In this document: positions 11,101-18,419 of the stretch, in pieces
Position numbering within the stretch: the first letter of the stretch is position 1
Layout of the letters: each line of letters begins with the position of its first letter
DNA from: Alkalinema pantanalense
Lineage (GTDB): Bacteria > Cyanobacteriota > Cyanobacteriia > Leptolyngbyales > Leptolyngbyaceae
Assembly (NCBI RefSeq): GCF_050753345.1
Contig: NZ_JBLZFX010000013.1
Location: 32,093 to 96,092, forward strand
Length of the DNA stretch: 64,000 nucleotides
Direction: 5' to 3'
Notes under the pieces: model-generated
Database searches by the model: none
What the model was told of the DNA's origin: nothing
Seen by the model: the letters and a program-made list of their open reading frames with translations, nothing else
Made by a program: the position numbers and the translations under genes

Positions 11101-13004
11101 ATAGCAGCGCAACAATTGCTACGGGCACAATCCTTAATGATGATAATGCAGGTATGGGCACCAATCTTTCAGTAGATGGAAAGACTGACGTGTTCTGGCG
11201 TAATACCAACACCGGAGACGTTATTTTCTGGCAGATGAATCAGGGCCCTTCGGTCATGCAGTATGCACTCAATCAAGTCATGAGCGATCCCAATTGGGAA
11301 GTCCGAGGAACCGCTGATTTTGATGGAGATGGGGATGCCGATATTCTGTGGCGTAATTCCTTCACTGGAGCCAACCAAATCTGGCGTATGAATGGCACCA
11401 CTTTTGGCGAAGCCATTGCCCTACCTTCAGTCACGGATACTAACTGGACAATTGAAGGAATTGGCAACTTTACGGGCATTGCGGGTCACCAAGACATTCT
11501 CTGGCGGCAGAAACAATCAGGGATTGTACAAGTCTGGGCGATGAATGGTGTAACACTCGTGAAGGGCTATTCAGTCTTCACGATCGGAAATGGAGATTGG
11601 GTCGTTGAAGGCACGGGTGACTTGAACGGTGATGGTGTTACCGATGTGGTTTGGCGCAACCAACGCACAGGCGCGATGACCGATTGGTTAATCAATGCTG
11701 ATGCTAGTGGAGTTCGTTTCCAATCGGTTGATTTGCTATCTGTGCCTGATTTAGCTTGGAAAGTGGCGGGCATTGCAGATTTTAATGGCGATCGTAAGCC
11801 GGATATCCTCTGGCGGAACTACCGAACCGGGGAAAATGATATTTGGATCATGAATAATGGTCGGTACGTCAGCAGTACCCACCTTCTGAAGGTACCTGAA
11901 GCCAGCTGGGTCATTAAGGGAATTTCAGACTTTAACAAAGATGGTAGCCCCGATATTCTGTGGCAGAATCAGCAGACCCAAGAAGTATCACTTTGGTACA
12001 TGAACCGAGATGCCTACGGCATTAGTCTTGCCCTGCCCAATGCCCCTGTTGGTTGGTCAATTAATGGCGTCAATGATTTTGGAACCGATGGGAAGACTGA
12101 TATTTTGTGGCGAGATACCAAAACCGGTGCTACCTATATTTGGACGATCGATAGCTCTACCTTCAATCAAACTATTAACATTGGCCGCATTGACGATTTG
12201 AGCTGGAAGGCGGAGTTGACAGGTGACTTTAATGGCGATGGGAAGGTTGATATTTTCTGGCGCAATCAGCGGACGGGATCTAATATCTTTTGGATCATGA
12301 ACAATACACAGTTTGTGACCTCCACAGCCAAGATTCCCCAAGTGCCCGATCTCAGCTGGAAAGTCCAAGGAACTGCTGATTTCGATGGGGATGGGAGCCT
12401 TGACATTCTCTGGCAAAACCGCTCTACCGGCCAAGTTGTCATTTGGAAAATGGATCGCGATCGTTATGTTCGAGATTATACTGTGATGACAGTTCCTGAT
12501 CTTTCTTGGCAAATAGAAGGGATTGCTGACTTTGATCTGGATGGTAAACCCGATATCCTCTGGCGCAACTATCGCACCGGACAAACTGACATCTGGCGCA
12601 TGAATGGATTTAATTACCAACAAAGCCTGAGCTTACCCTTGGTATCCGATATCACCTGGCGCATTGAAGGAATTGGTGACTTCAATAAGGATGGACGAAT
12701 GGATATCCTTTGGTTTAATACCTTGACTCGAGATGTTGACATTTGGACAATGAATAACTTTGCCTTGATGCAATCCTATCGTGTGAACAAGGCTCCAAGT
12801 GGTAACTGGCAGATTCAGGGCATCCGAGACTTCAACGGGGATGGATTACTAGATATCTTCTGGGTCAATCCAACGACAGGTTCCACCCAGGTCTGGTACA
12901 TGAGTGGTGCTAATTATGGAAGTGCAGTTATTTTGCCTGCCTATTCCGACTTGAATTGGCGCATTGAAGGTTTCGATGATTTCAGGAGTGGAACCTCTAA
13001 CTAA
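2181..13004 (+). CDS. Giant modular surface/exported protein: DUF4347, beta-propeller repeats, Calx-beta, FG-GAP-like repeats
   Basis: 3607 residues. Residues about 45-195 form a DUF4347 domain with ILSHG (His99) and LLYGC (Cys142). About 215-1165 hold 16 PD40/TolB-like repeats of the type ISxDGxYVxFxSxASxLVxxDTN. About 1165-1290 are Calx-beta-like, and 1290-1510 have the CSLREA-like and beta-helix features of NDSGEGSLRQAI. About 1575-2990 hold 12 Calx-beta domains, each with an EGNSG start and NDD end; these usually bind calcium. About 2995-3607 hold 12 FG-GAP-like repeats (DFNGDGKxDILWRN, then IWxMN). No N-terminal signal peptide is visible, so export by a type I-like route is an inference. 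The role is probably adhesion or matrix. An AGGAG precedes the ATG, and base composition matches the neighbours. Confidence 0.9.
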   Translation: MEFAGSSLWNSSSLTIPPFSSSLDRYGASPLTPSPGFNPGTASSLVFIDAGVQDAASLLGSLDSNTAVYFLNPYQDAIGQITATLLHHTGVESVHILSHGAAGQLQLGNSWLSGDNLASYTQQLKSWGQALTADADILLYGCDVGQGSIGRSFLQSLAQLTEADVAASDNITGADGDWVLETQIGTINTASLNPVNYRYDLNTQLLSGIQTTLSSAAVGGSISPGMVSQNGQYVVFTSKSDGLVSQDNNGFEDVFLYDRVNNTYTLVSHDATNTNAGNGTSLRPVISGDGNYVAFVSSASNLVSGVTDNNNLEDIFLWERSTGKITLLSNLGGVTQAGSSTNPVINQDGSVVAFTSTASGLLGVPDRNGVSGSDVFVWTKTNGLELVSVNQNFNGSGNGSSSNPVVSADGNYVAFISTANDLLPGDNDGFQADVFVYGVTSGTFDQISINPAVAGSGNGTASGRLAISANGGRVAFATSSRLLATDTNTSNDIYVWDRATGNLILGSVSATGTQAGDNSSDAPVLSANGQYLAFSSLASNLVATGDTNGALDIYWRDLDSANPSRLISQVGGVVGNSSSLNPVMSDDGKTIVFVSSATNLIANDTNNRADAFAYNIDSQVLSLVTRQQGVTPPTVGDSGTQSPAISGDGKFVFFSSDATNLVPQDTNGVEDVFFTDLTTGAVSLVSRATRTSVTGNGNSEVTANQSISTDGRYVVFTSSVDKLVSGDTNGVTDIFLRDVTLPSSDPNAIKLVSRTTTGNAGNGASSTPMISGDGNFIVFTSSASDLVAGDTNNQADIFLYNRSTGTVQLISKVGSTLANGASANPIISNDGQYVVFTSTASNLVANDSNNAQDVFLWNRTTGVIQLVSKTGSGNSGNAASANATISANGLYVVFTSTASDLVAGDTNAAQDVFAFNTQTGAVTLLSTGASGIGNDNSFNPVISDDGRYVAFTSDATNLVANDTNGTQDVFRYDLQAASNPLALVSVNTSGNAGVTTGTPTTLGSYAPTMSADGNLIAFVSTASDLTTTTDTNGNVADVFIRNMQTGQTSLVSVNSAGTGSGNGSGSLNPVISADGRYVAFVSTASDLVTGDTNGNIQDVFVRDTVTGRTRLISLDESDINAGNAASKDPTLSRNAAYIAFTSDASNLVADDLNRAADVFGTQLKQTVSIVTQDGTATETAGDTGSYKVSRTDPTGTLIVKLLPKVTGTASVQDYDITTTTAGVTLVRDTNTGLITLTLSDNVKDVILVVTPIDDVVAEPTEAVELALVDDGGFLISSAAASASVSILDNDTVVTNTNDSGEGSLRQAILNANAFAGTNTITFQIPGTGAKTIALQSALPDITDTVIIDGTSQAGFTTIPVITLDGTAIATTTNGLNLTTNGNQVKGLKITNFKGNGIAIAGSNNTIGLGAVDTIGSNIITGNGQAGIAVTSGTGNRISGNSIGNNTGLGIDLGPTGVTPNDIGDVDTGANNLQNFPVSLVAENTIAGDQTIITGRLNGIAGRTIRVEFFSNTAADPSTNGEGETYLGFQDVTIDSSGFADISFTTTTAITGLVSATAIDTQSGDTSEFAVTVPVSKPEISIVPVVPSLIEGNTGTSGYGFDVVLSRASAQTVTVNVATQAGTATEGTDYQALAQTLTFAPGVTTQRITVNVIGDTLVEANETFNVVLSNPSVNATLATTPSATGTIRDDDTPQFSIVPSSPAITEGNSGTVAYTFTVSLSQPSLTPVSVDYRTVDGTAISTGVGADFVATTGTLNFAANDTTPKTITVLVNGDTIFEPNENFLVELLNPQGASLDSTASTATGVITNDDPAPVITFQSLTPSVTEGNSGTTDLIFNVQLSGASSSPISVDYTTQNGTALAGEDYTTVNGTLTFAPGETSKTITVKVAGDNKFEIDETLSLVLSNPTGSATIGPGNTTATGTITNDDARPTISFASSNVSTLEGNSGSTPATFTVNLSNPSSEVITVSYATQDGTATAGSDYTSATGTLTFNPGETSKDIAVQITGDTIVESNETYQVQLSGATNGTLSSGGSTLSATGTILDDDIGIAIVPLTISQPEGNSGTTNYSFKVQLSKPATQAVSVNYTTKDGTALAGEDYTAANGTLTFAAGETEKTITIQVNGDTKFEGDETFTLELSNAAGATITSGNSIGTATITNDDARPTISFASSSVSTVEGNSGNTPATFTVNLSNPSSEVVTVNYATQNGTATAGSDYTANTGTLTFNPGETSKNITIQVIGDTTPEVNETYQVQLSSATNGTFSGGGSTLVATGTITDDDAPVVPKVSITPTLVSKTEGNSGSQFYQFTIQLDQPTTQQVSVQYATVDGTAVSSGLSADYGGKSGTLIFAPGETSKTVAIEVFGDTNFEANETFKLQLSNPQNATLGTTEATGEILNDDAAPLPGLSVLATPTTVVEGNAGTTKTVTFTVSLSSAATQPVTVTYTTVDGTATSAGNDYIPVSGSLTFAPGETSKTVNVTVIGDNTVEPDEDFSLNLSNPTNAKIDVLSAFVTISNDDSNNGQPPTVSLGTGTVSLAEGNTLGSVMLFTITLSQPATQTVTVQVDTVDGTAIAGQDYVPISKGLITFNPGEQSKTFTVSTIGDTIPEPDETFDVRLSNPSNAVLGTLSQTGVIVNDDGPVLPTVSLGTTAITQNEGNSGTTLYTFTATLSQPASSTITVDYDTIDGTATVADNDYAPVSNGRLTFNAGETTKTFNIAVNGDTKVETNEIFKVQLKNPVGATIGTASQDGIIQNDDVAPSLSLSIVPTNAAQTEGNSGTKAFTFTVNLSQAATTPVTVNYATVDGTATVTNNDYGQKSGTLTFAAGETSKIITIDVNGDTVVEPDESFSVQLSNASGATISTASASGTIINDDSLALPTISIAPITLSQLEGNLGNRAYDFTVTLSQASTQAVTVNYAIQDGTATLADGDYVVSQTAGTLTFAPGETSKVITVNVVGDSKFEADETFTVRLSSPSNGILNSSATIATGTILNDDNAGMGTNLSVDGKTDVFWRNTNTGDVIFWQMNQGPSVMQYALNQVMSDPNWEVRGTADFDGDGDADILWRNSFTGANQIWRMNGTTFGEAIALPSVTDTNWTIEGIGNFTGIAGHQDILWRQKQSGIVQVWAMNGVTLVKGYSVFTIGNGDWVVEGTGDLNGDGVTDVVWRNQRTGAMTDWLINADASGVRFQSVDLLSVPDLAWKVAGIADFNGDRKPDILWRNYRTGENDIWIMNNGRYVSSTHLLKVPEASWVIKGISDFNKDGSPDILWQNQQTQEVSLWYMNRDAYGISLALPNAPVGWSINGVNDFGTDGKTDILWRDTKTGATYIWTIDSSTFNQTINIGRIDDLSWKAELTGDFNGDGKVDIFWRNQRTGSNIFWIMNNTQFVTSTAKIPQVPDLSWKVQGTADFDGDGSLDILWQNRSTGQVVIWKMDRDRYVRDYTVMTVPDLSWQIEGIADFDLDGKPDILWRNYRTGQTDIWRMNGFNYQQSLSLPLVSDITWRIEGIGDFNKDGRMDILWFNTLTRDVDIWTMNNFALMQSYRVNKAPSGNWQIQGIRDFNGDGLLDIFWVNPTTGSTQVWYMSGANYGSAVILPAYSDLNWRIEGFDDFRSGTSN

Positions 13005-13014
13005 GTTGGTCAAG

Positions 13015-13059
13015 GTTCACTCAATACAGTTCACTCAATACAACAGTCCACTCAATACA
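13015..13059. repeat. 14-bp direct repeat, three copies
   Basis: GTTCACTCAATACA occurs at 13015-13028 and 13029-13042. A one-mismatch copy (GTCCACTCAATACA) follows at 13046-13059 after a 3-nt spacer. It sits directly after the stop codon of the giant gene. Confidence 0.85.
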
Positions 13060-13080
13060 TAAGTCTCGATGAATTGTTAG

Positions 13081-13111
13081 GAAGCAAAAGGGACACTTTC
13101 CCTTTTGCTTC
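13081..13111 (+). terminator. Perfect 13-bp hairpin after the giant gene
   Basis: GAAGCAAAAGGGA (13081-13093) pairs without mismatch with 13099-13111 across a 5-nt loop. No strong T-run follows on the plus strand, so factor-independent termination is likely but not certain. The hairpin stands about 80 bp after the giant gene's stop and about 135 bp before the next start. Confidence 0.55.
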
Positions 13112-13246
13112 TCCATTTCAGGGGGTATGCTGCACATAAATTTCTAATTGAATTTTTAATTGACCGCAGAGATACCCTAAGGCTGGGAGTCCTCCTGTAA
13201 GATGGCAAGTAAAGCTAGTTTGGATTTGTTTACCCTCGTAGCCGCC

Positions 13247-15148
13247 ATGACTCATCCCATCCTGGACGTTCGCAACCTGCAAGTACAGTTCACCACTGAA
13301 GCCAGTTCTGCTAAAGGGACATCCCCATCTGTAATTAACGCAGTCGATGGCATTTCCTTTCAGGTTTGGCCGGGGCAAACGCTAGGGATTGTGGGGGAAT
13401 CTGGATCAGGCAAATCCGTCACATCCTTAGCCGTGATGGGTTTAGTTCCCAATCCTCCTGGCAAAGTTACAGCGGGGGAAATCTGGTTCCAGGATGGCGA
13501 TCGCCGGATTAATCTGTTAACTCTTTCGCCTCAACAGCTCAGGCATTTACGAGGTGGACGCATTGCCATGATCTTTCAGGAACCGATGAGCTCCCTCAAC
13601 CCGGTATATACGATCGGGTTTCAGTTGACGGAAGCCATTCAACTCCATCAACAGGTGGCCGAACCCGAAGCGCGTCGTCGAGCTGTAGCGCTGCTCCAGG
13701 AAGTACGCCTACTACCGAGCGACCATGACCTGCGGGAACAGTTATTGGCGGATGGGGTAGTCGCAATTGATCGCGCCATGAACCGACACAAGGAAGCCCT
13801 GCTGAATCGCTATCCCCATCAAATGTCCGGTGGGCAGTTGCAACGGGTGATGATTGCCATGGCCATTTCCTGCAATCCAGCGCTATTGATTGCCGATGAA
13901 CCCACTACTGCCTTAGATGTCACTATCCAAGCCCAAGTTCTAGAACTGTTGCGGGAACTGCGCGATCGCCGGGGCATGGGCATGATTTTTATCACCCACG
14001 ATCTGGGGTTGATTGGAGAAATTGCGGATCAAGTCGCGGTGATGTATGACGGCAAAATTGTGGAACAGGGTACGGTGATGGAACTGTTTGAACAGCCTAA
14101 CCATCCCTATACTCGAGGTCTACTCACTTGCCGTCCCCGTCCCGATCGATCGTTCAAAATTCTGCCTACTGTATCCGACTTCATGGATGTGGTCACTACC
14201 AGCACAGGAGAGCGGCAAATTGAGGCTCGTCAGGTTAATGTTGATCAGGTTTTGCAGACTCTGCCGGAAGTAACGGCAGCGGAAAAACAGGATCGGTTAC
14301 AAACCCTGCGATCGCAAAAACCTTTACTGTCTGTACAAAATTTGCGCGTTGCTTATCCGGTTAAAGGGGTTTTAGGCCGTACCCAGCGCTATATGATGGC
14401 GGTCAATGATGTCTCCTTTGACATCTATCCTGGGGAAACCTTAGGGTTAGTGGGCGAATCAGGTTGTGGCAAAACGACGCTAGCGAGGACGCTATTACGG
14501 TTGGTCAATGCCCAGTCGGGGAAAATTTTATTCGACGGTCAGGATATTTTGGAATTACGACCGAATGCGCTACGGCAATTGCGCAAGGAAATGCAAATTA
14601 TCTTCCAAAACCCCTTCAGCTCCCTCGATCCTCGCATGAGCATTGGTGACGCCATCATGGAACCTATGCAGATTTTTGGGGGCAAAAACACTAGTGAATT
14701 TCGCGATCGAGCCATCTATCTCCTCAACCGGGTTGGATTAGCGGCGGATGCCATAACCCGCTATCCCCATCAATTTTCTGGCGGTCAGCGACAACGGATT
14801 TGCATTGCTCGATCGCTGGCAATGAATCCCCGATTCATTATCTGTGACGAGTCGGTTTCTGCGTTAGATGTCTCGGTTCAAGCGCAGGTATTGAACTTGC
14901 TAAAAGAACTCCAAGAAGAATTTGGTCTCACTTACATTTTCATTTCCCATGACTTGAGTGTTGTGAAATTTATGAGCGATCGGATTATGGTGATGAATCG
15001 CGGCAAAATTGAGGAAATGGATGCTGCTGATCGCATCTACCAATCGCCCCAGCAGGACTATACAAAAACGCTAATTCAAGCAATTCCCGTGGGTACCCTG
15101 GAACGGATTCGCGAACGGCAAATACAACGGCAACAACAGGCAGGCTAG
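13247..15148 (+). CDS. ABC transporter, two fused ATP-binding domains (oligopeptide/dipeptide type)
   Basis: About 633 residues from the ATG at 13247; an earlier in-frame ATG at 13202 adds 15 residues with no family character. Two complete ATPase domains are fused. The first has Walker A GESGSGKS (about 50-57), signature MSGGQLQRV and Walker B LLIADEPTTALD. The second has GESGCGKT (about 403-410), FSGGQRQRICIARSLA and FIICDESVSALD. Each is followed by the HPYTRGLL or QDYTKTLI tail of Dpp/Opp/Gsi ATPases. It therefore resembles DppD-DppF fused in one chain, as in GsiA or YejF, driving uptake of peptides or a similar solute at the inner membrane. No permease or binding protein gene is next to it, so its partners must be elsewhere. 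Confidence 0.92.
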   Translation: MTHPILDVRNLQVQFTTEASSAKGTSPSVINAVDGISFQVWPGQTLGIVGESGSGKSVTSLAVMGLVPNPPGKVTAGEIWFQDGDRRINLLTLSPQQLRHLRGGRIAMIFQEPMSSLNPVYTIGFQLTEAIQLHQQVAEPEARRRAVALLQEVRLLPSDHDLREQLLADGVVAIDRAMNRHKEALLNRYPHQMSGGQLQRVMIAMAISCNPALLIADEPTTALDVTIQAQVLELLRELRDRRGMGMIFITHDLGLIGEIADQVAVMYDGKIVEQGTVMELFEQPNHPYTRGLLTCRPRPDRSFKILPTVSDFMDVVTTSTGERQIEARQVNVDQVLQTLPEVTAAEKQDRLQTLRSQKPLLSVQNLRVAYPVKGVLGRTQRYMMAVNDVSFDIYPGETLGLVGESGCGKTTLARTLLRLVNAQSGKILFDGQDILELRPNALRQLRKEMQIIFQNPFSSLDPRMSIGDAIMEPMQIFGGKNTSEFRDRAIYLLNRVGLAADAITRYPHQFSGGQRQRICIARSLAMNPRFIICDESVSALDVSVQAQVLNLLKELQEEFGLTYIFISHDLSVVKFMSDRIMVMNRGKIEEMDAADRIYQSPQQDYTKTLIQAIPVGTLERIRERQIQRQQQAG

Positions 15149-15267
15149 AATTCATCATCAGGAAGCTTGATAACTCGTGAATCAACCCGCCATGGGTTGC
15201 TATCGTTTGAATCTACTTCAGCGAATGAATGCACCTAAGGGAACAGCGCATAAATAAAATTCCAATT

Positions 15268-15305
15268 GGGTAGGGTAGGAGAGTAAAAGGGTAGGAGGGT
15301 AGGGG
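15268..15305 (+). other. G-rich tract with quadruplex-forming pattern
   Basis: Five G-tracts of at least three (15268-70, 15273-75, 15289-91, 15297-99, 15302-05) lie within 38 bp in the spacer between two convergent genes. The pattern allows a G-quadruplex on the plus strand, although the second spacer is long at 13 nt. Confidence 0.4.
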
Positions 15306-15338
15306 AATGAAGAGGGGATATTATTTCTTTGCAAATCC

Positions 15339-18092
15339 CTAAGCTCGGAAGAAAATCGGTAATTCGATCGTAAACTCAGTTCCCACACCGGGTTCCGACA
15401 TATAAGTTACACTACCCGCATGTTGCTCTGTAATCACCTGATAGCTAATAGATAGTCCCAATCCGGTGCCCTGGCCGACGGGACGAGTGGTAAAGAAGGG
15501 GTCAAAAATTGACGGCTGAATCGCTTTAGTAATTCCCTGTCCGTTGTCCGCGATATGCACTGCAACTCGATCGTCGCTGATCACCGCTGTACGAATCTCA
15601 ATTGAACTCAAATAGATGGCCCGTTCTTCCGGAGATAGGTGACGGCGTTTTTCTTCGATCGCATCGATCGCATTACTCAACAGATGCATAAACACCTGAT
15701 TAATCGAACCTGCACAGCATTCCACCTCCGGTAACTCACCGTAGGATTTTACGATTTGGATAGAGGGATGATTGCACTGAGCCTTAAGACGGTGTTGCAC
15801 CATCATCAACGTACTCTCTAATCCCTCATGCAGATCCACAGCTTTAACTTCGGCTTGATCTAACCGTGAGAAATTGCGGAGAGCCAGCACAATTTGTCGA
15901 ATGCGCTCTGTCCCTAGCTTCATGGAATTCAGGGTTTTTGGTAAATCCTCAACCAAAAAATCCATATCTACTGACTGAAGACAATCTTGAATGCGATCGC
16001 TGGGAATGGGATGCTCCTGCTGATACAACTTCAATAGACTGAGTAGATCATCGGCATAGTCACTGACATGACGAATATTGCCATGGATAAAATTGACTGG
16101 ATTATTAATCTCATGGGCCACCCCTGCCACTAACTGACCTAAACTGGACATCTTTTCCGTTTGAATCAGTTGAGTTTGGGTATGCTTCAGTTCAGCTAAA
16201 GCCTGCGAGAGTTCCGTAGCCTGCTGTTGGGTTTGAGTTAATAGACTCGCCTGCTGAATTGCAACCCCTAAATGATTGGCAATTTGAACCAGAAACTTCA
16301 CTTCAGCGGATTCCCAATGGCGGGGCTGGGAATTTTGGTAAGCACCGAGTAACCCCCACAAATCTTGTCCGACAAAAATCGGTACCGTCACAAACGCTTT
16401 GGCGTGGAACTGCTCCAAAAGCTGAGTATGACAATCTGCTAGGCCAGCTTGATCAATGTTGTCAACCACGAAGGAGTCATGGTTACGGTAGCGTCCACCT
16501 TGAGTCTCTTGAAGATAGGTATCTGCGATCGTAACGCGATGGTCTGTCTCGACTAATTTATTCCAACCGGGAAACACATATTCCCCCACAAAGGTGCCAC
16601 TCCAGTCCGAATTAAACTGGTAGAGAGCAACCCGCTCAGCTTGCAACGCCTGACAGAGGGCTTGGGTTGTGGTTTGAAACATTGTTTCTAGATCCAGCGA
16701 CTCTCGAATGCGTGTTACCACTTCAAAGAGAACATGTTGTTGCTCCGTTACCTGTTGCAAATCATCCGTGGTCTCTTGCAGTTCAGCGGTACGAAGTTGG
16801 ACTTGTTGTTCAAGGTTGGCGTTGAGGCTTTGCAGCTTTTGATAGAGCTCATATTGCTCGATCGCCGCAGAAAACTGATTTCCAATCGCTTGTGCCAGTT
16901 CCACTTCACTCTCGCTCCAAGGATGAACCTGATTATTGCGGGACTGTCGCCAAATTTCAAAGGACTGACGAGGGTAGAGTTGTCGTTGATCAGGATTAAA
17001 TTCACCCGCCCACAAAGTTTCTGTTTCAAAACTGTTGCGGAAAACCGTCAAGTATCCCAGCAATCGTTGCCGCGCAATCAAGGGAATAATTAACAAACTG
17101 CGAATGGAAGTCGTATGGAAAAGTGGCTGAATGGTTCGTAACACTGGGACTTGGAAAATATCATCGATCGCCCAAGGCATCCCTTCACCCGTCTTAAAGT
17201 GCCGCTGGAGGCCATGGCATTGTTCCATGTGGAGCAGGGGCGAAAATTGCTGATTCGGTTGCAGACCAGAGGTATAGACCCTTGCATCTATCACTTGGTC
17301 AGTCGAGGTGAAATCCGATGCCTGGGCCAAAACCCCGGACTGGATAAATAAGCGGCCTCCAGTTCCTTGAAATGCCTGAACAGTTTCTTCTAAAGCCGCC
17401 TGCAATTCAATGCTAGTGGAGGAATAGAGTAAGTTCGTAATCCGCCGGAGTGCTGCTTCCCGAGATGCCTTTTCCTGGGCTTGTTGAACCAGAGTCGATT
17501 GAGAAATCGCGATCGACAGTTGATCAACGACCAGTTGGACGCCTTCGATCTGCTCATGGGACAGCCGCTTCGGCTCAGCATGGTGGGAGACGACTAACCC
17601 CCAGAGACGATCTTGATGCAGAATGGGAGCCACCAACGTGGACCTAACCCCCATTGCTGTTAAATATTCCGCATGACAGGGATCCAAGGGACGAAAAACC
17701 CATTTTTCTGCTTGCAGTTCTCCGGTTTGCGGATCGCGCATAGCGCTTTGTCCAATCTCGCGAGATGCCACATCCACCACTGTTCGCACTTTAGCCGCAA
17801 TGAACAGTTGGCGAATCTCAGGTGGAATATCATCTGCCGGAAAGTTCAAACCATAGAGAGAAGGTAAACGCTGTTCTGCCGCGAGCGATTCAGCAACAAC
17901 CTTACCGCTACCATCCCCATGAAATTGGTAAATCTTGACTCGATCGGTTTCTAGAAATCCTTGTAGCTCAATAGCAGTGGCATTCAGGATTTCGGCAAGA
18001 TCTATGGATTTCCGAATCCGGTGATTAATGCGGTGCAGTAAATTGCCTAAATACAAGGAAATGCTAGAAGTCGCCGAGATCGAGATAACCAT
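15339..18092 (-). CDS. Multi-GAF sensor histidine kinase with phytochrome-like and cyanobacteriochrome-like GAF domains
   Basis: 917 residues. GAF1 (about 25-200) has the phytochrome-type FPADDIP (84-90) and the bilin-lyase site pattern DPCHAEYL, with Cys139-His140. GAF2 (about 205-420) is the degenerate type common in cyanobacterial kinases. A coiled coil spans about 415-452. GAF3 (about 455-620) matches cyanobacteriochrome GAFs, with LADCHTQLLEQF (Cys554-His555) and LWGLLGAYQNS. The kinase has the H-box VAHEINNPVNFI (His660), N-box LSNAIDAIEE, and G-boxes ADNGQGI and GQGTGLGLSIS. No PHY domain and no transmembrane helix are seen, so it is likely a soluble light or redox sensor. Its response regulator is not adjacent. 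Chromophore binding is inferred from the Cys-His motifs. Confidence 0.9.
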   Translation of the reverse strand: MVISISATSSISLYLGNLLHRINHRIRKSIDLAEILNATAIELQGFLETDRVKIYQFHGDGSGKVVAESLAAEQRLPSLYGLNFPADDIPPEIRQLFIAAKVRTVVDVASREIGQSAMRDPQTGELQAEKWVFRPLDPCHAEYLTAMGVRSTLVAPILHQDRLWGLVVSHHAEPKRLSHEQIEGVQLVVDQLSIAISQSTLVQQAQEKASREAALRRITNLLYSSTSIELQAALEETVQAFQGTGGRLFIQSGVLAQASDFTSTDQVIDARVYTSGLQPNQQFSPLLHMEQCHGLQRHFKTGEGMPWAIDDIFQVPVLRTIQPLFHTTSIRSLLIIPLIARQRLLGYLTVFRNSFETETLWAGEFNPDQRQLYPRQSFEIWRQSRNNQVHPWSESEVELAQAIGNQFSAAIEQYELYQKLQSLNANLEQQVQLRTAELQETTDDLQQVTEQQHVLFEVVTRIRESLDLETMFQTTTQALCQALQAERVALYQFNSDWSGTFVGEYVFPGWNKLVETDHRVTIADTYLQETQGGRYRNHDSFVVDNIDQAGLADCHTQLLEQFHAKAFVTVPIFVGQDLWGLLGAYQNSQPRHWESAEVKFLVQIANHLGVAIQQASLLTQTQQQATELSQALAELKHTQTQLIQTEKMSSLGQLVAGVAHEINNPVNFIHGNIRHVSDYADDLLSLLKLYQQEHPIPSDRIQDCLQSVDMDFLVEDLPKTLNSMKLGTERIRQIVLALRNFSRLDQAEVKAVDLHEGLESTLMMVQHRLKAQCNHPSIQIVKSYGELPEVECCAGSINQVFMHLLSNAIDAIEEKRRHLSPEERAIYLSSIEIRTAVISDDRVAVHIADNGQGITKAIQPSIFDPFFTTRPVGQGTGLGLSISYQVITEQHAGSVTYMSEPGVGTEFTIELPIFFRA

Positions 18093-18419
18093 AGATCGCT
18101 TGTCGCTGATTGGGATTAACCTGCTCTATAGCGTTCCCAACCTAAATCCATTTCTTGCCATGCAACTTACCAAGATTAACAACTTTCTTATAATTTCTCG
18201 TCCAACTATCATGATCATCCGTTGTACACATGAGGCTATTTGACATCAAGCCTTCTGACCTTGAACGAAGATGGCACCTCTTGACCAATCGTCCTCTAGC
18301 GGCTCGTCATCAGTCCTCAAGTTCAATTCACCGTGCTTGAAGCCTTTTTACGAGTGTTGATTGAGCAACTGGCTGCTATCAGGCTCCATGGGCAATCAGC
18401 ATTGCACGATGATTTTGGG
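18093..18419. other. Spacer, no gene seen
   Basis: About 330 bp between the start of the multi-GAF kinase and the 3' end of the next minus-strand gene. The AT-rich part near 18100-18240 should include the kinase promoter. No conserved coding frame, RNA or terminator was recognised. Confidence 0.5.
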
